DNA of 64,000 nt from Symbiodinium natans (GCA_905221605.1 CAJNDS010002680.1:62001-126000); one strand, 5' to 3'. Positions 10,190-20,451 are shown, counted from the first letter of the stretch. Notes: generated from the sequence alone by a model not told the origin. Numbers and translations: made by a program.

Positions 10190-11121
10190 GGTTTAGGGTT
10201 TGGGGTTTAGGGTTTGGGGTGTAGGGTTTAGGGTTTGGGATTAGGTTTTTTTGGGGGGAGCAGAACCTGAGATCTTGCTGGGTGCTTAGGGGTTGTACCA
10301 CCCTATGCCCTACGATAGCGCATGATGAACTGGTGGCCACTTGAATAGGTGAAGAGTACCGATGGGTAACCCTCAACCTTACCATAAACCCTGAATCTGT
10401 AAATCCCAAACCACCTGACGCCCAAACAGCCGCAGCGACAGTGCTTGTAGCTGCCTGTGCAGCAGCACGTCAACTCCATTGCCACCTTGGGAGGCACAAG
10501 ATGGCTTCGTGACGTTCCCTGTGACACAGGGCCCACTCCAGTCTGACACAGAACCGGGGCCACGGGTGCCTTGTGCTAGGGCAACTGCGGCAGTGACTGC
10601 CGAAGCAGGAGCGCCGGGGCCATGCACGCATCGCGCGCTTTAGCCTTTGGAACTTTTCGTAGGGGTAAAACCCCAAGCCCTACATCCCAACCTCCGAAAC
10701 CCTAAGCCCGAGACCCTAGACCCGAATCTTCTTGCTGTGTTTTGGGGTTCCGGGCTTGAAGGTTTACAGTTTTTGTTCAGGGATGTTCAGGGCTTCCACT
10801 GGGATCCTTAAGGTTGCCTAGGGTTCAGGGCTTATAGGGTTTAGGGACCCTTTTCCAAGATCCTCTAACGGAACATAGGGCCACAGGGACCATCGGGGCA
10901 GTGTTAGGAACATATTCAGAGAACCCCTTGAAATACAGCCTTAGGGGTCCCCTTGAAGGGCTTCCCACTTTCGTAAGGTTTCAGAGGCTTGGGGGGAGTT
11001 AGGGTTCAGTGCTTTGCTGTGTCTAGGGTTGGGTTTGGGGTTTAGGGTTTTCGGGTTTGGGGCTCAGGGTTACGGTCTTGGGGATAATGGGCTTGGGGGG
11101 GCTTTCGGGGTCTGGGGTTTC

Positions 11122-11219
11122 AGGTCAGACACTTGCGGAGCTACGCCCACTACAATCTGGAAGCGATCCGGAAGATTGCCAAGAAGCGCCAGGGATGTGA
11201 TTTTGTGGCGGCTCGGGGT
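11122..11219 (+). CDS. possible exon with SPX-like motif
   Basis: An acceptor-like GGGTTTCAG precedes a frame reading VRHLRSYAHYNLEAIRKIAK and then KRQGCDFVAARG. SPX domains (phosphate/inositol-pyrophosphate sensors) carry a segment of the form L..Y..N..AFRKILKK.DK, and YAHYNLEAIRKIAKK resembles it. The match is short and made from memory, so the family call is tentative. The flanks are degenerate TTTAGGG repeats. Confidence 0.4.
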
Positions 11220-11640
11220 TGGGGGTTGAAGGCTTTACCTGAATAATAAACGCCTTTGGCTATACCCCGGCCCTCCCTCAAGTGGATTCTGGGAGTGGGC
11301 TGAACAAAGCTAGAGACCACATAGAGCACCATTGTTCTCCCCTTTCTCGCTTGCGATCCTCCAACGCCATAAAGAATCCAAAGTCCCCAAGTCCTAAACC
11401 GCCAGCTGCTAAGTCCGAATTGCCCATCCCGAACCCGAAAAGCCAGCTGTGCCTTTACCTTGTTATAGTGATTGTGAAGTTCCACATATCAAATCCTAGC
11501 ATCCTGAAGAGCTTAAGCCCTTTAAAAAACCCCGCAAAAGCCTTAGAACACTCAATCCCCCAAAAGCCCCTAAGCCCCCTCTGTTGCCCCTTAAGCCATC
11601 CCAAGACCCTACAAAACCAAAGCCCTCAACCCGCCGTGAA

Positions 11641-11695
11641 GGTATGACAAGCGCTGTGGGGTCTCGAAGACCATGCAGGCGCAGGGGCCAGGGGG
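11641..11695 (+). CDS. possible short exon
   Basis: GTGAAG|G precedes the frame YDKRCGVSKTMQAQGPGG, which then runs into a poly-G tract (11698-11725). It is short and weakly supported. Confidence 0.2.
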
Positions 11696-11727
11696 GTTGG
11701 GGGGGGGGGGGGGGGGGGGGGGGGTAG

Positions 11728-11890
11728 GTTAGGGTTTAGGGTTTTTTTTAGGGTTTAGGGTTTAGGGTTTAGGGTTTAGGGTTTAGGGTTTAGGGTTTAG
11801 GGTTTAGGGTTTAGGGTTTAGGGGTTAGGGGTTAGGGGTTAGGGGTTAGGGGTTAGGGGTTAGGGGTTAGGGGTTAGGGGTTAGGGGTAA
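11728..11890 (+). repeat. TTTAGGG array switching to TTAGGGG
   Basis: About 12 TTTAGGG units change abruptly to about ten homogeneous TTAGGGG units (11818-11888). A poly-G run precedes the array. Confidence 0.95.
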
Positions 11891-12429
11891 GGGTCGGAGG
11901 TTTAGGAGATGTGCTTGCAGCGCCTTTTTGGGTTAGCTTGCGCCTTTGGGACTTACCATGACCAGGATTCAACACCACGGCCAGGTTAGCCCGACCTGTG
12001 CAGTGGGCTTAGAAGGAGATTCATCTCGGTTTTAGTTAGGCTCACGGCTTTGCTTGTAATGTCAAGGGTTGTAGTGTGGTTCGGGCTGTGAGTTTAGCGT
12101 TTTGGCTTGCTTCGTTTTCAAGGAATGGCGGTTTCGTGCCTCCGTCCGTGGAAAAGCCTCGCCTCTTTCCGTGCAAATGCCTCCTAGGGTTCTGGGATGT
12201 TCTGGGTACAGGGTTTAAAGTTCAGAGCATGCTACGGCCAAAAGTGTCTCCGTGGGGAGTTCGGGAATCAGGGCCCTTCAAACTAAATATTGGCTCCCTT
12301 GCGTCCCGAGCGTCTCGGAGGCTCAGAGGTTCAGGATTTCGGATCTCGGGGGGTGAGGGCTCAAGGGATCCCTTCTCTGAAGAGGGATTTTTCGACAGGA
12401 GGGTTCAGCCTTGGGGTGCTAAGGTTTAG

Positions 12430-13120
12430 CCCCTTCCTGGACTTAGAAACCCTGCGGTATTAGGTTGGGTTGAAGGTGTAGAGGATGAGGTGGGAGGGCG
12501 GGGGGGGACCCTGAACCGGAGAGTTCGGAGCGGTCTTCCAGTCTACTGGATAAGAGACTCCCTCAACCTTGAGCCCCACACCCTACCACCTCAAGTAAAG
12601 TTCCACACACGATCTACATGCCTTGTATAGATGCCACACCACACAGCTCGGTAGGGTCCTCCCCCCCCACCAACAACAAACAAACAAACAAGCAACAGGA
12701 GCTCCTACATCAAGGATGCAAGCCTCAACCACTTAATGGTAAGAATCCTACCCAGAATAGCCCGGTAGCCGCTGTCTTTAAGAAGTGGTAAGCGCGCTCA
12801 AGTAGTTAAGGCAGATTTCCATCGTGTTCAAAGGAACAGTTACTTTAGAATGCCCTAAGCCCTGCTCAACCTTAAACACAAACGCTGGACCTTAAACTTA
12901 TTTCTATGTAGGCATACTGATATGCTGCTTAGGGTCTAGAGTTTTTGTGGTTGCAGCAAAGAGCGTTATTTGGGGATTGCGCTTCTATGGCTTAGGGGTT
13001 TAGCATCTCGTGGTTTGTGTTTACTACAATACCGGTGTCGGAATCTTCCTAACAGTAAATACCCTCTGGTTACTATCTAAATTCAAGCCCCCTATTCGAA
13101 TAATTAAGGCCCCTATAGTG
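12430..13120. other. unique sequence, no gene recognised
   Basis: Moderately AT-rich sequence holds no telomeric array, a short (CAAA)n-like stretch near 12675 and no convincing frame. The left end of a family-A element begins at 13124. Confidence 0.4.
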
Positions 13121-13122
13121 TC
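13090..13122 (+). mobile_element. dispersed repeat family B, copy 2 (fragment)
   Basis: CCCCTATTCGAATAATTAAG followed by GCCCCTATAGTG matches the family-B end seen at 22069 and 41830. It directly abuts a family-A terminus. Confidence 0.5.
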
Positions 13123-13123
13123 A

Positions 13124-13514
13124 CTTGGTAGCGCAGTGGTGCCCATTTCCCGTTGTTTTGGTTCTAATTAGGAATAATCGTTCACTCCGTTCCTACATCA
13201 AATATTATGCACAAGTGCGCCCAAGAAGAGAACAACGAGGGCGCCACTAAAGTATCACTATTAGTGCGCCCATTTCATGTCCCTTTTTCGCGCGCATAGT
13301 AAAATTACTATTATCATTGTGCTCATTTCACGCACAAGGGCCCTTAAATTATCGTGCGCTCGTTTACATATCAAGTTAGGGCCTTTATTGCATTCATTCA
13401 CAAGGATCCCTTTCGCAGTACCCAAGCCCCAAACAAGGTTTTAGGGTTTAGGGTTCCTAAGCCCCTAAACCCTAAACCCCTAAACCCTAAACCTACTGTT
13501 ACCGGGCTACCAAG
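13124..13514 (+). mobile_element. family-A element, long or composite copy
   Basis: The left end CTTGGTAGCGCAGTGGTGCC and the right end GTTACCGGGCTACCAAG match the family termini. The interior contains tRNA-like A-box and B-box resemblances near the left, repeated GTGCGCCCATTTCA-like motifs (13217-13370) and a CCCTAAA block (13440-13492). The right-end match may be coincidental. Confidence 0.45.
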
Positions 13515-13524
13515 TTATGCTATG

Positions 13525-13578
13525 AACAGGCCGACATCAAGAAACCCTAAACCCTAAACCCTAAACAGGCCGACATCA
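13525..13578 (+). repeat. telomeric block flanked by 15-bp direct repeat
   Basis: AACAGGCCGACATCA occurs at 13525-13539 and again at 13564-13578. Between the copies lies only AGAA plus three CCCTAAA-type units. This is what insertion of telomeric DNA with target duplication would leave. Confidence 0.8.
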
Positions 13579-13679
13579 TGGAGAATCTCAACGAGTCTCT
13601 GCTTGCGGACGGCGAAGATCGCTGTTCTCGCATGCTGAAGCTGTTGGAGGCCGGGCGAGCTTTGTCCTCCTACCCGAAG
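13566..13679 (+). CDS. possible exon interrupted upstream by telomeric insert
   Basis: The frame begins QADIMENLNESLLADGEDRC and continues SRMLKLLEAGRALSSYPK. An AACAG|G acceptor-like site lies at the left and a CCGAAG|GTTTAG donor-like site at the right, the GT being the first bases of a telomeric repeat. The same first codons are present before the telomeric block at 13527. Confidence 0.45.
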
Positions 13680-14259
13680 GTTTAGGTTTAGGTTTTAGGT
13701 TTTAGGTTTAGGGTTTAGGGTTTAAGGGTATGTATTTCAGGTGATTGCGGGGGTTTAGTGCTTGGGGGGGGGGGGGGGGGGTAGGGGATTAGAGTTCAGG
13801 CTTGGCAGGGGGATTGGTTGTGAGGGTTTTCAGTTTAAAACAACTGGGATCGGAATGACTCACTCCAGCCGCCAGCCTAGCGAAAGCCGTTCCCAAATCC
13901 CAAACAAGGCTTGCTAAAGTGTTGCTTTAAGTCTTGCTTTGGCTGGTTGGCGGTTGGTTTTTAGCTTTGCGGCAGGAAAGGACCCCACAATGCAGTGCTT
14001 GTTGTGTTTGCTAACTCCGTCTTGGGGAGTTCAGAGTTAAGTCATGGAGCTGGGGGTTCTTCACAACCCTCCCTAAACCCACTAAGCCCATGAAAGCCCT
14101 TAGACCCATTAAACCCATGAAACCCGGCCCCCGAGTATCCCTTGAGCACAGGAGCCTGCCGGCACGCCCGAGGACTGGGCGCAGCCGTTGCTGAGCCACA
14201 CGTGACCTGGCCATGCGAAGGAGGGGGCCTGGAAAGGCCCTCATGGAGGCCTCCCAAAG

Positions 14260-14412
14260 GTTCAGGGTTTAGGGTTAGGGTTTAGGGTTTAGGGTTTAGG
14301 GTTTAGGGTTTAGGGTTTAGGGTTTAGGGTTTAGGGTTTAGGGTTTAGGGTTTAGGGTTTAGGGTTTAGGGTTAGGGTTTAGGGTTTAGGGTTTAGGGTT
14401 TAGGGTTTAGGG
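14260..14412 (+). repeat. TTTAGGG array, about 21 units
   Basis: A long array with two shortened TTAGGG units follows a minus-strand open segment (14122-14244) and ends at 14412 in unique sequence. Confidence 0.95.
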
Positions 14413-14570
14413 CTGAGTGAGGACCTCTGAAGGGTAGTTCCCTGCTGGTCTTTACTGCGTGAGGGTACAGGATGGCCCGTACTCGAAGCTTGGGATTTCT
14501 GATGCTCAGGGTACTTGGGAGTGTTTCCCTCGACCCTAAACCCTAGCACCTAAGCCCTCGATCCTTGGGA

Positions 14571-14635
14571 GCCCTCCCTAAACCCTAACCTTTAAACCCT
14601 AAACCCTAAACCCTAAACCCTAAACCCTAAACTTT
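14571..14635 (-). repeat. CCCTAAA array
   Basis: Seven or so units lie to the left of a unique segment (14636-14758) that is closed on its right by TTTAGGG. Confidence 0.9.
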
Positions 14636-14759
14636 AACGGGCTCAAGGCTTCATGAATCCCTGAGCGCCCCCCCCAAACGTTAAAGGAATCCCTAAGCAT
14701 CTTCAGAGCCCTCGCGAGCCGCCCCTAAAAACCTTTCAACCTTCAAACCACCAAACCCG

Positions 14760-14885
14760 CGGTTTAGGGTTTAGGGCTGAGGGTGTAGGGTTTAAAGTTG
14801 AGGGTTTAGGGTTAGGGTTTAGGGTTTAGGGTTTAGGGTTTAAGGTTTAGGGTTTAGGGTTTAGGGTTTAGCCCTAAAACCCTCT
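14760..14885. repeat. TTTAGGG array meeting CCCTAAA head to head
   Basis: TTTAGGG units run to 14870 and turn directly into CCCTAAAACCCT on the same strand (GGGTTTAG|CCCTAAAA) with no intervening sequence. This is the arrangement produced by end-to-end joining of two telomeres. Confidence 0.85.
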
Positions 14886-15539
14886 ACCCTGCAATCCTGA
14901 GGCCCCCAAATCTTCTAGCCATCTGCTTCCAAGGAGCCGCCGCCACTCGCGGCTGTTGCTGCCGATCCTGGATAAGCATACGAGAGGCCGGCGGGAAATC
15001 CTGCTGAGGTTTCCGAAATTGGGGGGTTCCACCCTTGTCTTGTGTGGATGGGTGCGTGGAAGCGTCCTAGATAGCAAAAGGCCTCTCGTATCTTGGGGAT
15101 GTTTTCTCGTATCCCGTGATGTAAAAAGTCAGAAGTTTCGGCCACATTCGACTCGCATCTTTCCAAAATCCAAACTCAACGAAGAGAACAGGAGCCACCG
15201 AAGGCGCGCTCACCTTGCGTTGGGATTCAGGGTTTTTGGGGGTGTTCCACCCCGGCAAACCTTTCAAACCTTGAGCCGACATTTTACTCATCTGATCAGC
15301 AACAAAACAAGACTCAAAGGTCTCCCTTGTAGGACTCTGCTCTCGAACAAGCCCCCCAACCCTAAACCCTGAACCCTAAACCCTAAACCCTCAAAACTCT
15401 GAAAAAGGCCCTCTGAGCGGAGCTCACGCAGAGTCTATCTTGATTGGAGAGGGCTTAGGACTTCAGGTGGTCAAGGTTCATAATATCTGCGATGAACTCC
15501 ATAGTCACCATAATATATAATGTATTCCATATAATATAG

Positions 15540-15615
15540 AACGCATAATGCCTGTATATAATATATACATATATATATATATATGTATATTAGATATATA
15601 TATATATACAGGTGG
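15540..15615. repeat. AT microsatellite, imperfect palindrome
   Basis: TATACA...(TA)n...TGTATA runs, with a near copy on each side, can fold on themselves. The minus-strand Tyr/Ile-rich ORF here is an artefact. Confidence 0.9.
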
Positions 15616-16159
15616 TCCTTTGAGCTTCGAGTTTTGAGTTGATCGCTGTGCTCCCCCCCTCCAGTGCCGGCGCAAGGCAACGACAGCCCTACTGATTTGA
15701 CCAGACGCTTGACGTCTGTCAAGGAGGTTAGGGTTTAGGGGTTTTGGGGTTGAGGTTTGATGGTTTTTACATGTATTACGCTTCTTGCTTCTGGGGTTAG
15801 GGCTTATTTGGGTTGTAGAACCAGTTAGATCTGCCTATGCCTTAATTGAAGTATTCAGATCTACACGCTGAACCTTCAGAAAGGATCTGCTACAGGGGAA
15901 CCTACAGGGTCAGGGATTGCATAGCGCGTGTCCTTTGTTTTTTTTTAAACCTGGTTTTTACTTGTATAGCCAGCGGGGATGATACTCAGTCAGTAGGCTT
16001 TGTCTGTTCTAGGATCCCAGCCACCTTGTCAAGCAAAGCTCGTACCCTCCACAATTCAATCTTCCACGGTTTCGGGCCTGGGGTTGAGTCAGTGTTCAAC
16101 TGGCGATTCCTGTGGCCTGAATTTTTTAAAATGGCGACAACAAAGCACCTTCCCGCTCA

Positions 16160-16233
16160 CTGAGGGTTACCTTCTGGCATCTACGCCTGGCAGCCACCGA
16201 TGGAGATCTTGTGGGACACTTGCTCCATGTGAG
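16160..16233 (+). CDS. possible exon with GT donor
   Basis: The open frame includes FWHLRLAATDGDLVGHLLHV and ends at a donor-like GTGAG|GTTAAG. Two other frames are also open, so the frame choice is uncertain. Confidence 0.3.
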
Positions 16234-16922
16234 GTTAAGTGTGCCGGTTCGGTCGGGTAAGGGTTTAGGGTTAGGGCTTAGGGCTCAGGGTTTAGGGGTT
16301 AGGGTTTAGGGTTTAGGGTTTATTGTTTAGGGTTTAGGGTTTAGGGTTTGGGGAGGTTTGGGGAGGTTTGGGGTTTGGGGTTTGGGGTTTGGGAGTACTA
16401 GAGTTCCAGCTTCCTACTAAGACTCGAGGTGTGAGGCGAGCCACGAAGCCACCGTGCTCAGGATTGCCCTGTAGTTAAACAACCCTGAACCCTAAACCCT
16501 AAATCCTGAACCCTAAACCGAAGTTCATATTCCAAGAAACATGCCGACATACCCCAAGCCCATACCCCTAGGAGAATACAAGCAAGGGTTCTGCCACAGC
16601 CCCTTATTTTCTTGTAACGGTATGCCCAAAGCGCTTGTTGAACATGTCTGAGTTCATAGGTGAACCGCGTTGCGCTTCACACCCATTGGCGGGTGTTGAG
16701 ACCTCCCCCTCCCCCCTTCCCCCACCCCCCCCCGAGCCTTGTATGGGCCTTGTATACTTTCCTTTCTACGTATATGAGCATGAGTCTTGTGTAGCAGTAC
16801 ATTCCTCCTCAATTCGTACACCAGTCCCCTGAATTGCTAAACCCTGCATGCTCCTACATACCCCTAAATACCCTACATACCCTACGCAGCCGTAAAAACT
16901 AAACACCCTACTTCCCCTCGAC

Positions 16923-17042
16923 CCCAAGAAGGTCGGTTGGAACTCGAGTTCAAGCCCTCTGAACCCCAAACCACGTGGGGTTGAGGCCAATGCCCAGTCT
17001 CCTGAAGCTGTGGTGTTCGCTGCCAGACTCGAACTCTTGAGG
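16923..17042 (+). CDS. possible exon before TTTAGG array
   Basis: The frame PKKVGWNSSSSPL continues into GVEANAQSPEAVVFAARLEL, with high third-position G/C, and stops at the edge of GGTTTAGG repeats. Confidence 0.35.
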
Positions 17043-17370
17043 TTTTAGGTTTGGGGTTTAGGATTCAGGGATTAGGGGTTCAGGGTTTGGGGTTTAGGGC
17101 TTAGAGCTGTAGAGTCTCCCGACCCCTGGGTTTTGGGGGAGGGGGGGTGGGGGGGAGCGCCGGGGGCAAAGGCTAGGGTTCAGATGTTGTGTGAGGCCGA
17201 AGACCAAAAAGGGCTTTAGCTAGCAGTTTACAGGGTTTGGCGTTCAGGGAATAGGAGTTTAAGCAACCTCAAGGGTCTGGGATGGTCCGACTTCGGCTTG
17301 AGGCCTGAAGCGGTTTAGGTTTCAGGGTTTAGGGTTCAGGGTTTAGGGCTTATTAGCCTGACGTCTTCCT

Positions 17371-17475
17371 AGGAGTCTGCTGCCTTTTCTGCCTACTGGA
17401 GCCGAGCCGTCGAATTTGGTAGTTGTTAGTATCGAGGACCTTCTTCGTCAGAGTTGCAAGTCGGCGTTTGGGGGG
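17371..17475 (+). CDS. possible exon, AG|G and GT borders
   Basis: CTTCCTAG|GAG precedes the frame LLPFLPTGAEPSNLVVVSIE, which continues DLLRQSCKSAFGG to a GTAGGT donor-like site at 17475. It is 35 codons long with mixed composition typical of coding DNA. Function is unknown. Confidence 0.45.
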
Positions 17476-17569
17476 TAGGTTGGGTATATGATATCTTGCC
17501 TTACTCAAGGACCTAAGAAGCGATATCAATAAAAAAAACCGACCCTAAACCCTAAACACTAAACCCCAA

Positions 17570-17686
17570 TACCTGCTTCAGTGGAGTGCAAACCTGAGCC
17601 AAGGTTGTTCTGGCCTGCCTGTCGCTTTTTCTCTGGCAGCTGAATCTGACCACCGAGTTGCTCCTTGGAAGCAGGAGGAATCTAAG
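17570..17686 (+). CDS. possible exon, telomere-flanked both sides
   Basis: The open frame reads YLLQWSANLSQGCSGLPVAF and then AAESDHRVAPWKQEESKG. CCCTAAA units lie immediately left (17545-17569) and TTTAGGG units immediately right (17687-17735). Confidence 0.45.
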
Positions 17687-17889
17687 GGTTTAGGGTTTAG
17701 GGTTTAGCGTTTAGGGTTTCGGGTTTAGGGTTTTTTAAGTTGACGTGGAGGGCTGGAATTCACGTAGCTTGGGTGTCACGAGTGGGGAGATGTAGGCGTG
17801 GCTTTTCACTCTTGTTAGCGTAGGAGCATGGAAACATATGGGGATGCTTGCAGCTCAAGAACTTTATTGGGAAGCGTTTTTGGAGTGTA

Positions 17890-18012
17890 GCTGATGCTGT
17901 TGGGAAGAGACGTTCGGCAAGAGACCCTGTGCGACTTAACGTTGCCGCAAAGCGTGTTCGCACGCTATCGTTCTCGAGCCCACTTCCGAAATCACTGTGT
18001 GCAATTTGGTGA
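17890..18012 (+). CDS. possible terminal exon, basic
   Basis: The frame ADAVGKRRSARDPVRLNVAA continues KRVRTLSFSSPLPKSLCAIW to a stop. It is strongly basic. An overlapping minus-strand frame (17760-17963) competes. Confidence 0.35.
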   Translation, partial: ADAVGKRRSARDPVRLNVAAKRVRTLSFSSPLPKSLCAIW

Positions 18013-18556
18013 CTATACTATATTGGCACGCTTTTCTACGTGGCGGCTCATAGCAGAAAACCCTTCCCAAACATAGCCCTCCCATTCCCATTTTACACCC
18101 ATAGGAACTGGGAATCCCAAATAGTTTCCCAAGAGCCACACGTGTGTTGAAGTCTAAATTCTAAAGGTACATCTAAAATTCTTAGGATACTTACTGGATC
18201 TTAGTACGGAATGAGGGAGTTACTTTCAGCGATTCTCTAATGTACCTCCTTCCCTATTTCCCTGCTAAGAACCAGCAAGTCTAGGGTTCAGGGCTCGGGG
18301 CTTCAGGCGCTAGAGTCTGAAAAGCTCTAGATTCACCGCTGCCCAGCCAGGGACGGCTATTCCTACTTCACCATGTTTGTCGGAACCTCAGTGGGGGTCG
18401 GCCAAGCCAGGGGGGGGGCCGGGGGGGGGCCGGGCCCTCGAACCCCCTGCTTCCTTACGCGTACAATTTTTAGGCAGGACCCTTGGGATAAGGTCATCCT
18501 TATCCTTTGTGGGTTCAGGGTTTCGTAGTTCGGGTCAGTGGAGGCTTTTTTAAGGG

Positions 18557-18676
18557 CCAACTGAGATTCGGCGGCCCCAAGCCTCGGTTTGTGGGAACCA
18601 TGCCTTCGACGGAAGTCGTCCCAAGGTGACCCTGGAGGCACTCTTCATGCTGCTGAAGCAGCTGGGTTGCTCTTGA
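18557..18676 (+). CDS. possible terminal exon, 39 codons
   Basis: The frame ends HAFDGSRPKVTLEALFMLLK plus QLGCS and a TGA. VTLEALFMLLKQL could form an amphipathic helix. The overlapping minus-strand frame (18363-18641) is low-complexity in part. Confidence 0.4.
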   Translation, partial: PTEIRRPQASVCGNHAFDGSRPKVTLEALFMLLKQLGCS

Positions 18677-18842
18677 GGTTTACAGGGGTGGGCTTGAACA
18701 TTTTTTCGAACTTCTATGGCCCTTAAATCCCCTATATGATCCTTAAGAAGCCATAGTTGGTGTATAGGGCTCCCAAACCTACCCCCAGTTCAGGGTTTCG
18801 GATACAGGGATCTGGGTAGCAAACAAAATCTGCATTCTCAGG

Positions 18843-18974
18843 ATGGAAACTCAAAAATTCGAGTTCCTGAAAGCAGCAGCCGAGGCAGTACCAAGCAGAT
18901 GTCGTCCTGATCAGCTCCACGCTGCTCCTGAGGAGCCCTTTTTGCTCATGGGGGGAGGGGAGGGGGGGGCTTGA
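18843..18974 (+). CDS. possible exon starting at ATG
   Basis: GCATTCTCAG|G precedes ATG. The frame METQKFEFLKAAAEAVPSRC continues RPDQLHAAPEEPFLLM and runs into a poly-G stretch before TGA. The minus-strand ORF over it is probably a shadow. Confidence 0.4.
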   Translation: METQKFEFLKAAAEAVPSRCRPDQLHAAPEEPFLLMGGGEGGA

Positions 18975-19040
18975 GGGTTTGCCCTGAACTGCAAAACCCT
19001 AAACCCTAAACCCTAAACCCTAAACCCTAAACTGCAGCCC

Positions 19041-19259
19041 TCAAAGTTTAGTTACCTGAAAGCCCTTCAAGCCGTCTAAAAGGACAGGGGCCCCTTCATC
19101 CCGAGACCCATGGGGTGGTAAGCCAGCCTTGCTTGGCACCTCGAAGATCCAGCCTTGTCTCCAAAGTAAATGGGGTTCTTTAGGGGCTTCGTGGGCAGAA
19201 CTTGGGGTGTAGGGGGTTCGTTCTGCTTCTGCCACCATAGCAGCCCTAAGGCCCAGCAA
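19041..19259 (-). CDS. possible ORF, 72 codons
   Basis: The minus-strand frame contains AERTPYTPSSAHEAPKEPHL and LLDGLKGFQVTKL before its stop, with high third-position G/C. CCCTAAA repeats abut it on both sides (to 19035, from 19270). Confidence 0.4.
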   Translation of the reverse strand: MLGLRAAMVAEAERTPYTPSSAHEAPKEPHLLWRQGWIFEVPSKAGLPPHGSRDEGAPVLLDGLKGFQVTKL

Positions 19260-19269
19260 CCCTGCGGCC

Positions 19270-19305
19270 CTAAGCCCTAAACCCTAAACCCTAAACCCTA
19301 AACCC
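19270..19305 (-). repeat. CCCTAAA array
   Basis: Five units end at CCCGAAAG|G, the left border of a 66-bp open segment (19311-19376; LVGALDNDRDAWGGFSHMAS). TTTAGGG follows at 19377. Confidence 0.9.
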
Positions 19306-19376
19306 GAAAGGCTGGTGGGTGCCTTGGACAATGACCGCGATGCCTGGGGCGGCTTCAGCCACATGGCAAGCACTGG

Positions 19377-19470
19377 GTTTAGGGTTTAGGGTTTTAAGGT
19401 TTAGGGATTAGGGTTTAGGGTTTAGGGTTTAGGGCCAGGGTTTAGGGTTTAGGGTTTAGGGCTCAGGGAT
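19377..19470 (+). repeat. TTTAGGG array
   Basis: About a dozen units with a GGGCCAGGG interruption directly abut the open segment 19311-19376 (ACTGG|GTTTAG). Confidence 0.9.
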
Positions 19471-19723
19471 GAAAGTGGACTTCGCTCAAGTATGCACCCG
19501 GCGACCTTATCCCCCTTGGGAAATATTTTTTAGTGTTGTTCATATACAACCCAAGAGGATACTAAGAGTATTATTTTCATTAAGGTTCTAAGGGGAGTAT
19601 GGACGGCTTATAAGCCTCCGAACCATAGTGGCGAGAGCAATCCCCGGCACGAACTGCGTGAGAGCCTTCAGGTGTAGTCTTCTGGTTCGAGTTGCAGACG
19701 TCTCTGGGATTTTTTGGACCCTG

Positions 19724-19861
19724 AACCTCAAACCCTGAACCTCAAACCCTGAACCTCAAATCCTAAACCCTAAACCCTAAACCCTAAACCCTAAACCCTA
19801 AACCCTAAACCCTAAACTTTTAAACCCTAAACCCTAAACCCCAAACCCCAGACCCCAGACC
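19724..19861 (-). repeat. 14-mer variant then CCCTAAA array
   Basis: CCCTGAACCTCAAA is tandemly repeated about three times, then drops into perfect CCCTAAA and finally CCCCAGA variants. Each change is abrupt. Confidence 0.9.
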
Positions 19862-19862
19862 C

Positions 19863-19964
19863 CTGACCGCAAACCAAGGCAACTCGGTGGTCCTCTCCGT
19901 AGCGGTCCTGGGCATCGCCTCTGGGCTGAGAGACACGTTTGGTTCAGGAACTGGGGGGTCTGCC
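19863..19964 (+). CDS. possible exon between two CCCTAAA arrays
   Basis: This 34-codon open frame contains GNSVVLSVAVLGIASGLRDT, partly hydrophobic, followed by FGSGTGGSA. It is enclosed by CCCTAAA arrays on both sides. Confidence 0.4.
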
Positions 19965-20082
19965 CTAAACCCTAAACCCTAAACCCTAAACCCTAAACCC
20001 TAAACCCTAAACCCTAAACCCTAAACCCTAAACCCTAAACCCTAAACCCTAAACCCTAAACCCTAAACCCTAAACCCTGACC
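19963..20082 (-). repeat. CCCTAAA array, about 17 units
   Basis: A perfect heptamer array is followed by unique sequence. Confidence 0.95.
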
Positions 20083-20196
20083 TTCGGGGGGTGTAGGGTC
20101 CAGATGCTTGCTTGGTTGTCACGCACCCAACGAGGCTTTCCTTGACGCAAACGGTGTAGAATGACAGTTGAAGTCCGTTTTGCTGGCTGGTTTTAA

Positions 20197-20451
20197 GTTT
20201 TAAGATGGGTTTGCTTCCGAGCTGAGGTCTCTGCTGGTGTCCACCACACCGGCGTCATCGACTTTCTCTTTATGCGCCCCTTGGGCGTTGAATCCGTCGC
20301 TAGGGCTGGTCGGGATCAGGGAAGCGACCCTAAGTCACTTACCGCCCCCCCTCAAGCTTCATGGGTACTGATAGATCCCCTAAAGCCGAAGCAACCACAT
20401 TCGGACAGCTTGCCGTCCGGTTTTGGGGCTCGGGGTAGCTTGCCCAAATGA
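20197..20451 (+). CDS. possible exon or ORF, 84 codons, no early ATG
   Basis: The frame contains GVHHTGVIDFLFMRPLGVES, then ARAGRDQGSDPKSLTAPPQ and ASWVLIDPLKPKQPHSD before TGA at 20449. It is one of the longer open frames outside repeats. Its late first methionine suggests an exon, not a full gene. No family was recognised. Confidence 0.45.
   Translation, partial: VLRWVCFRAEVSAGVHHTGVIDFLFMRPLGVESVARAGRDQGSDPKSLTAPPQASWVLIDPLKPKQPHSDSLPSGFGARGSLPK

Noticed and set aside
15471-15722. 83-codon minus ORF
   Set aside because: Its second half is the AT microsatellite (YIYIYL). Only the first 22 codons (LTDVKRLVKSVGLSLPCAGT) look like protein, too little to call.
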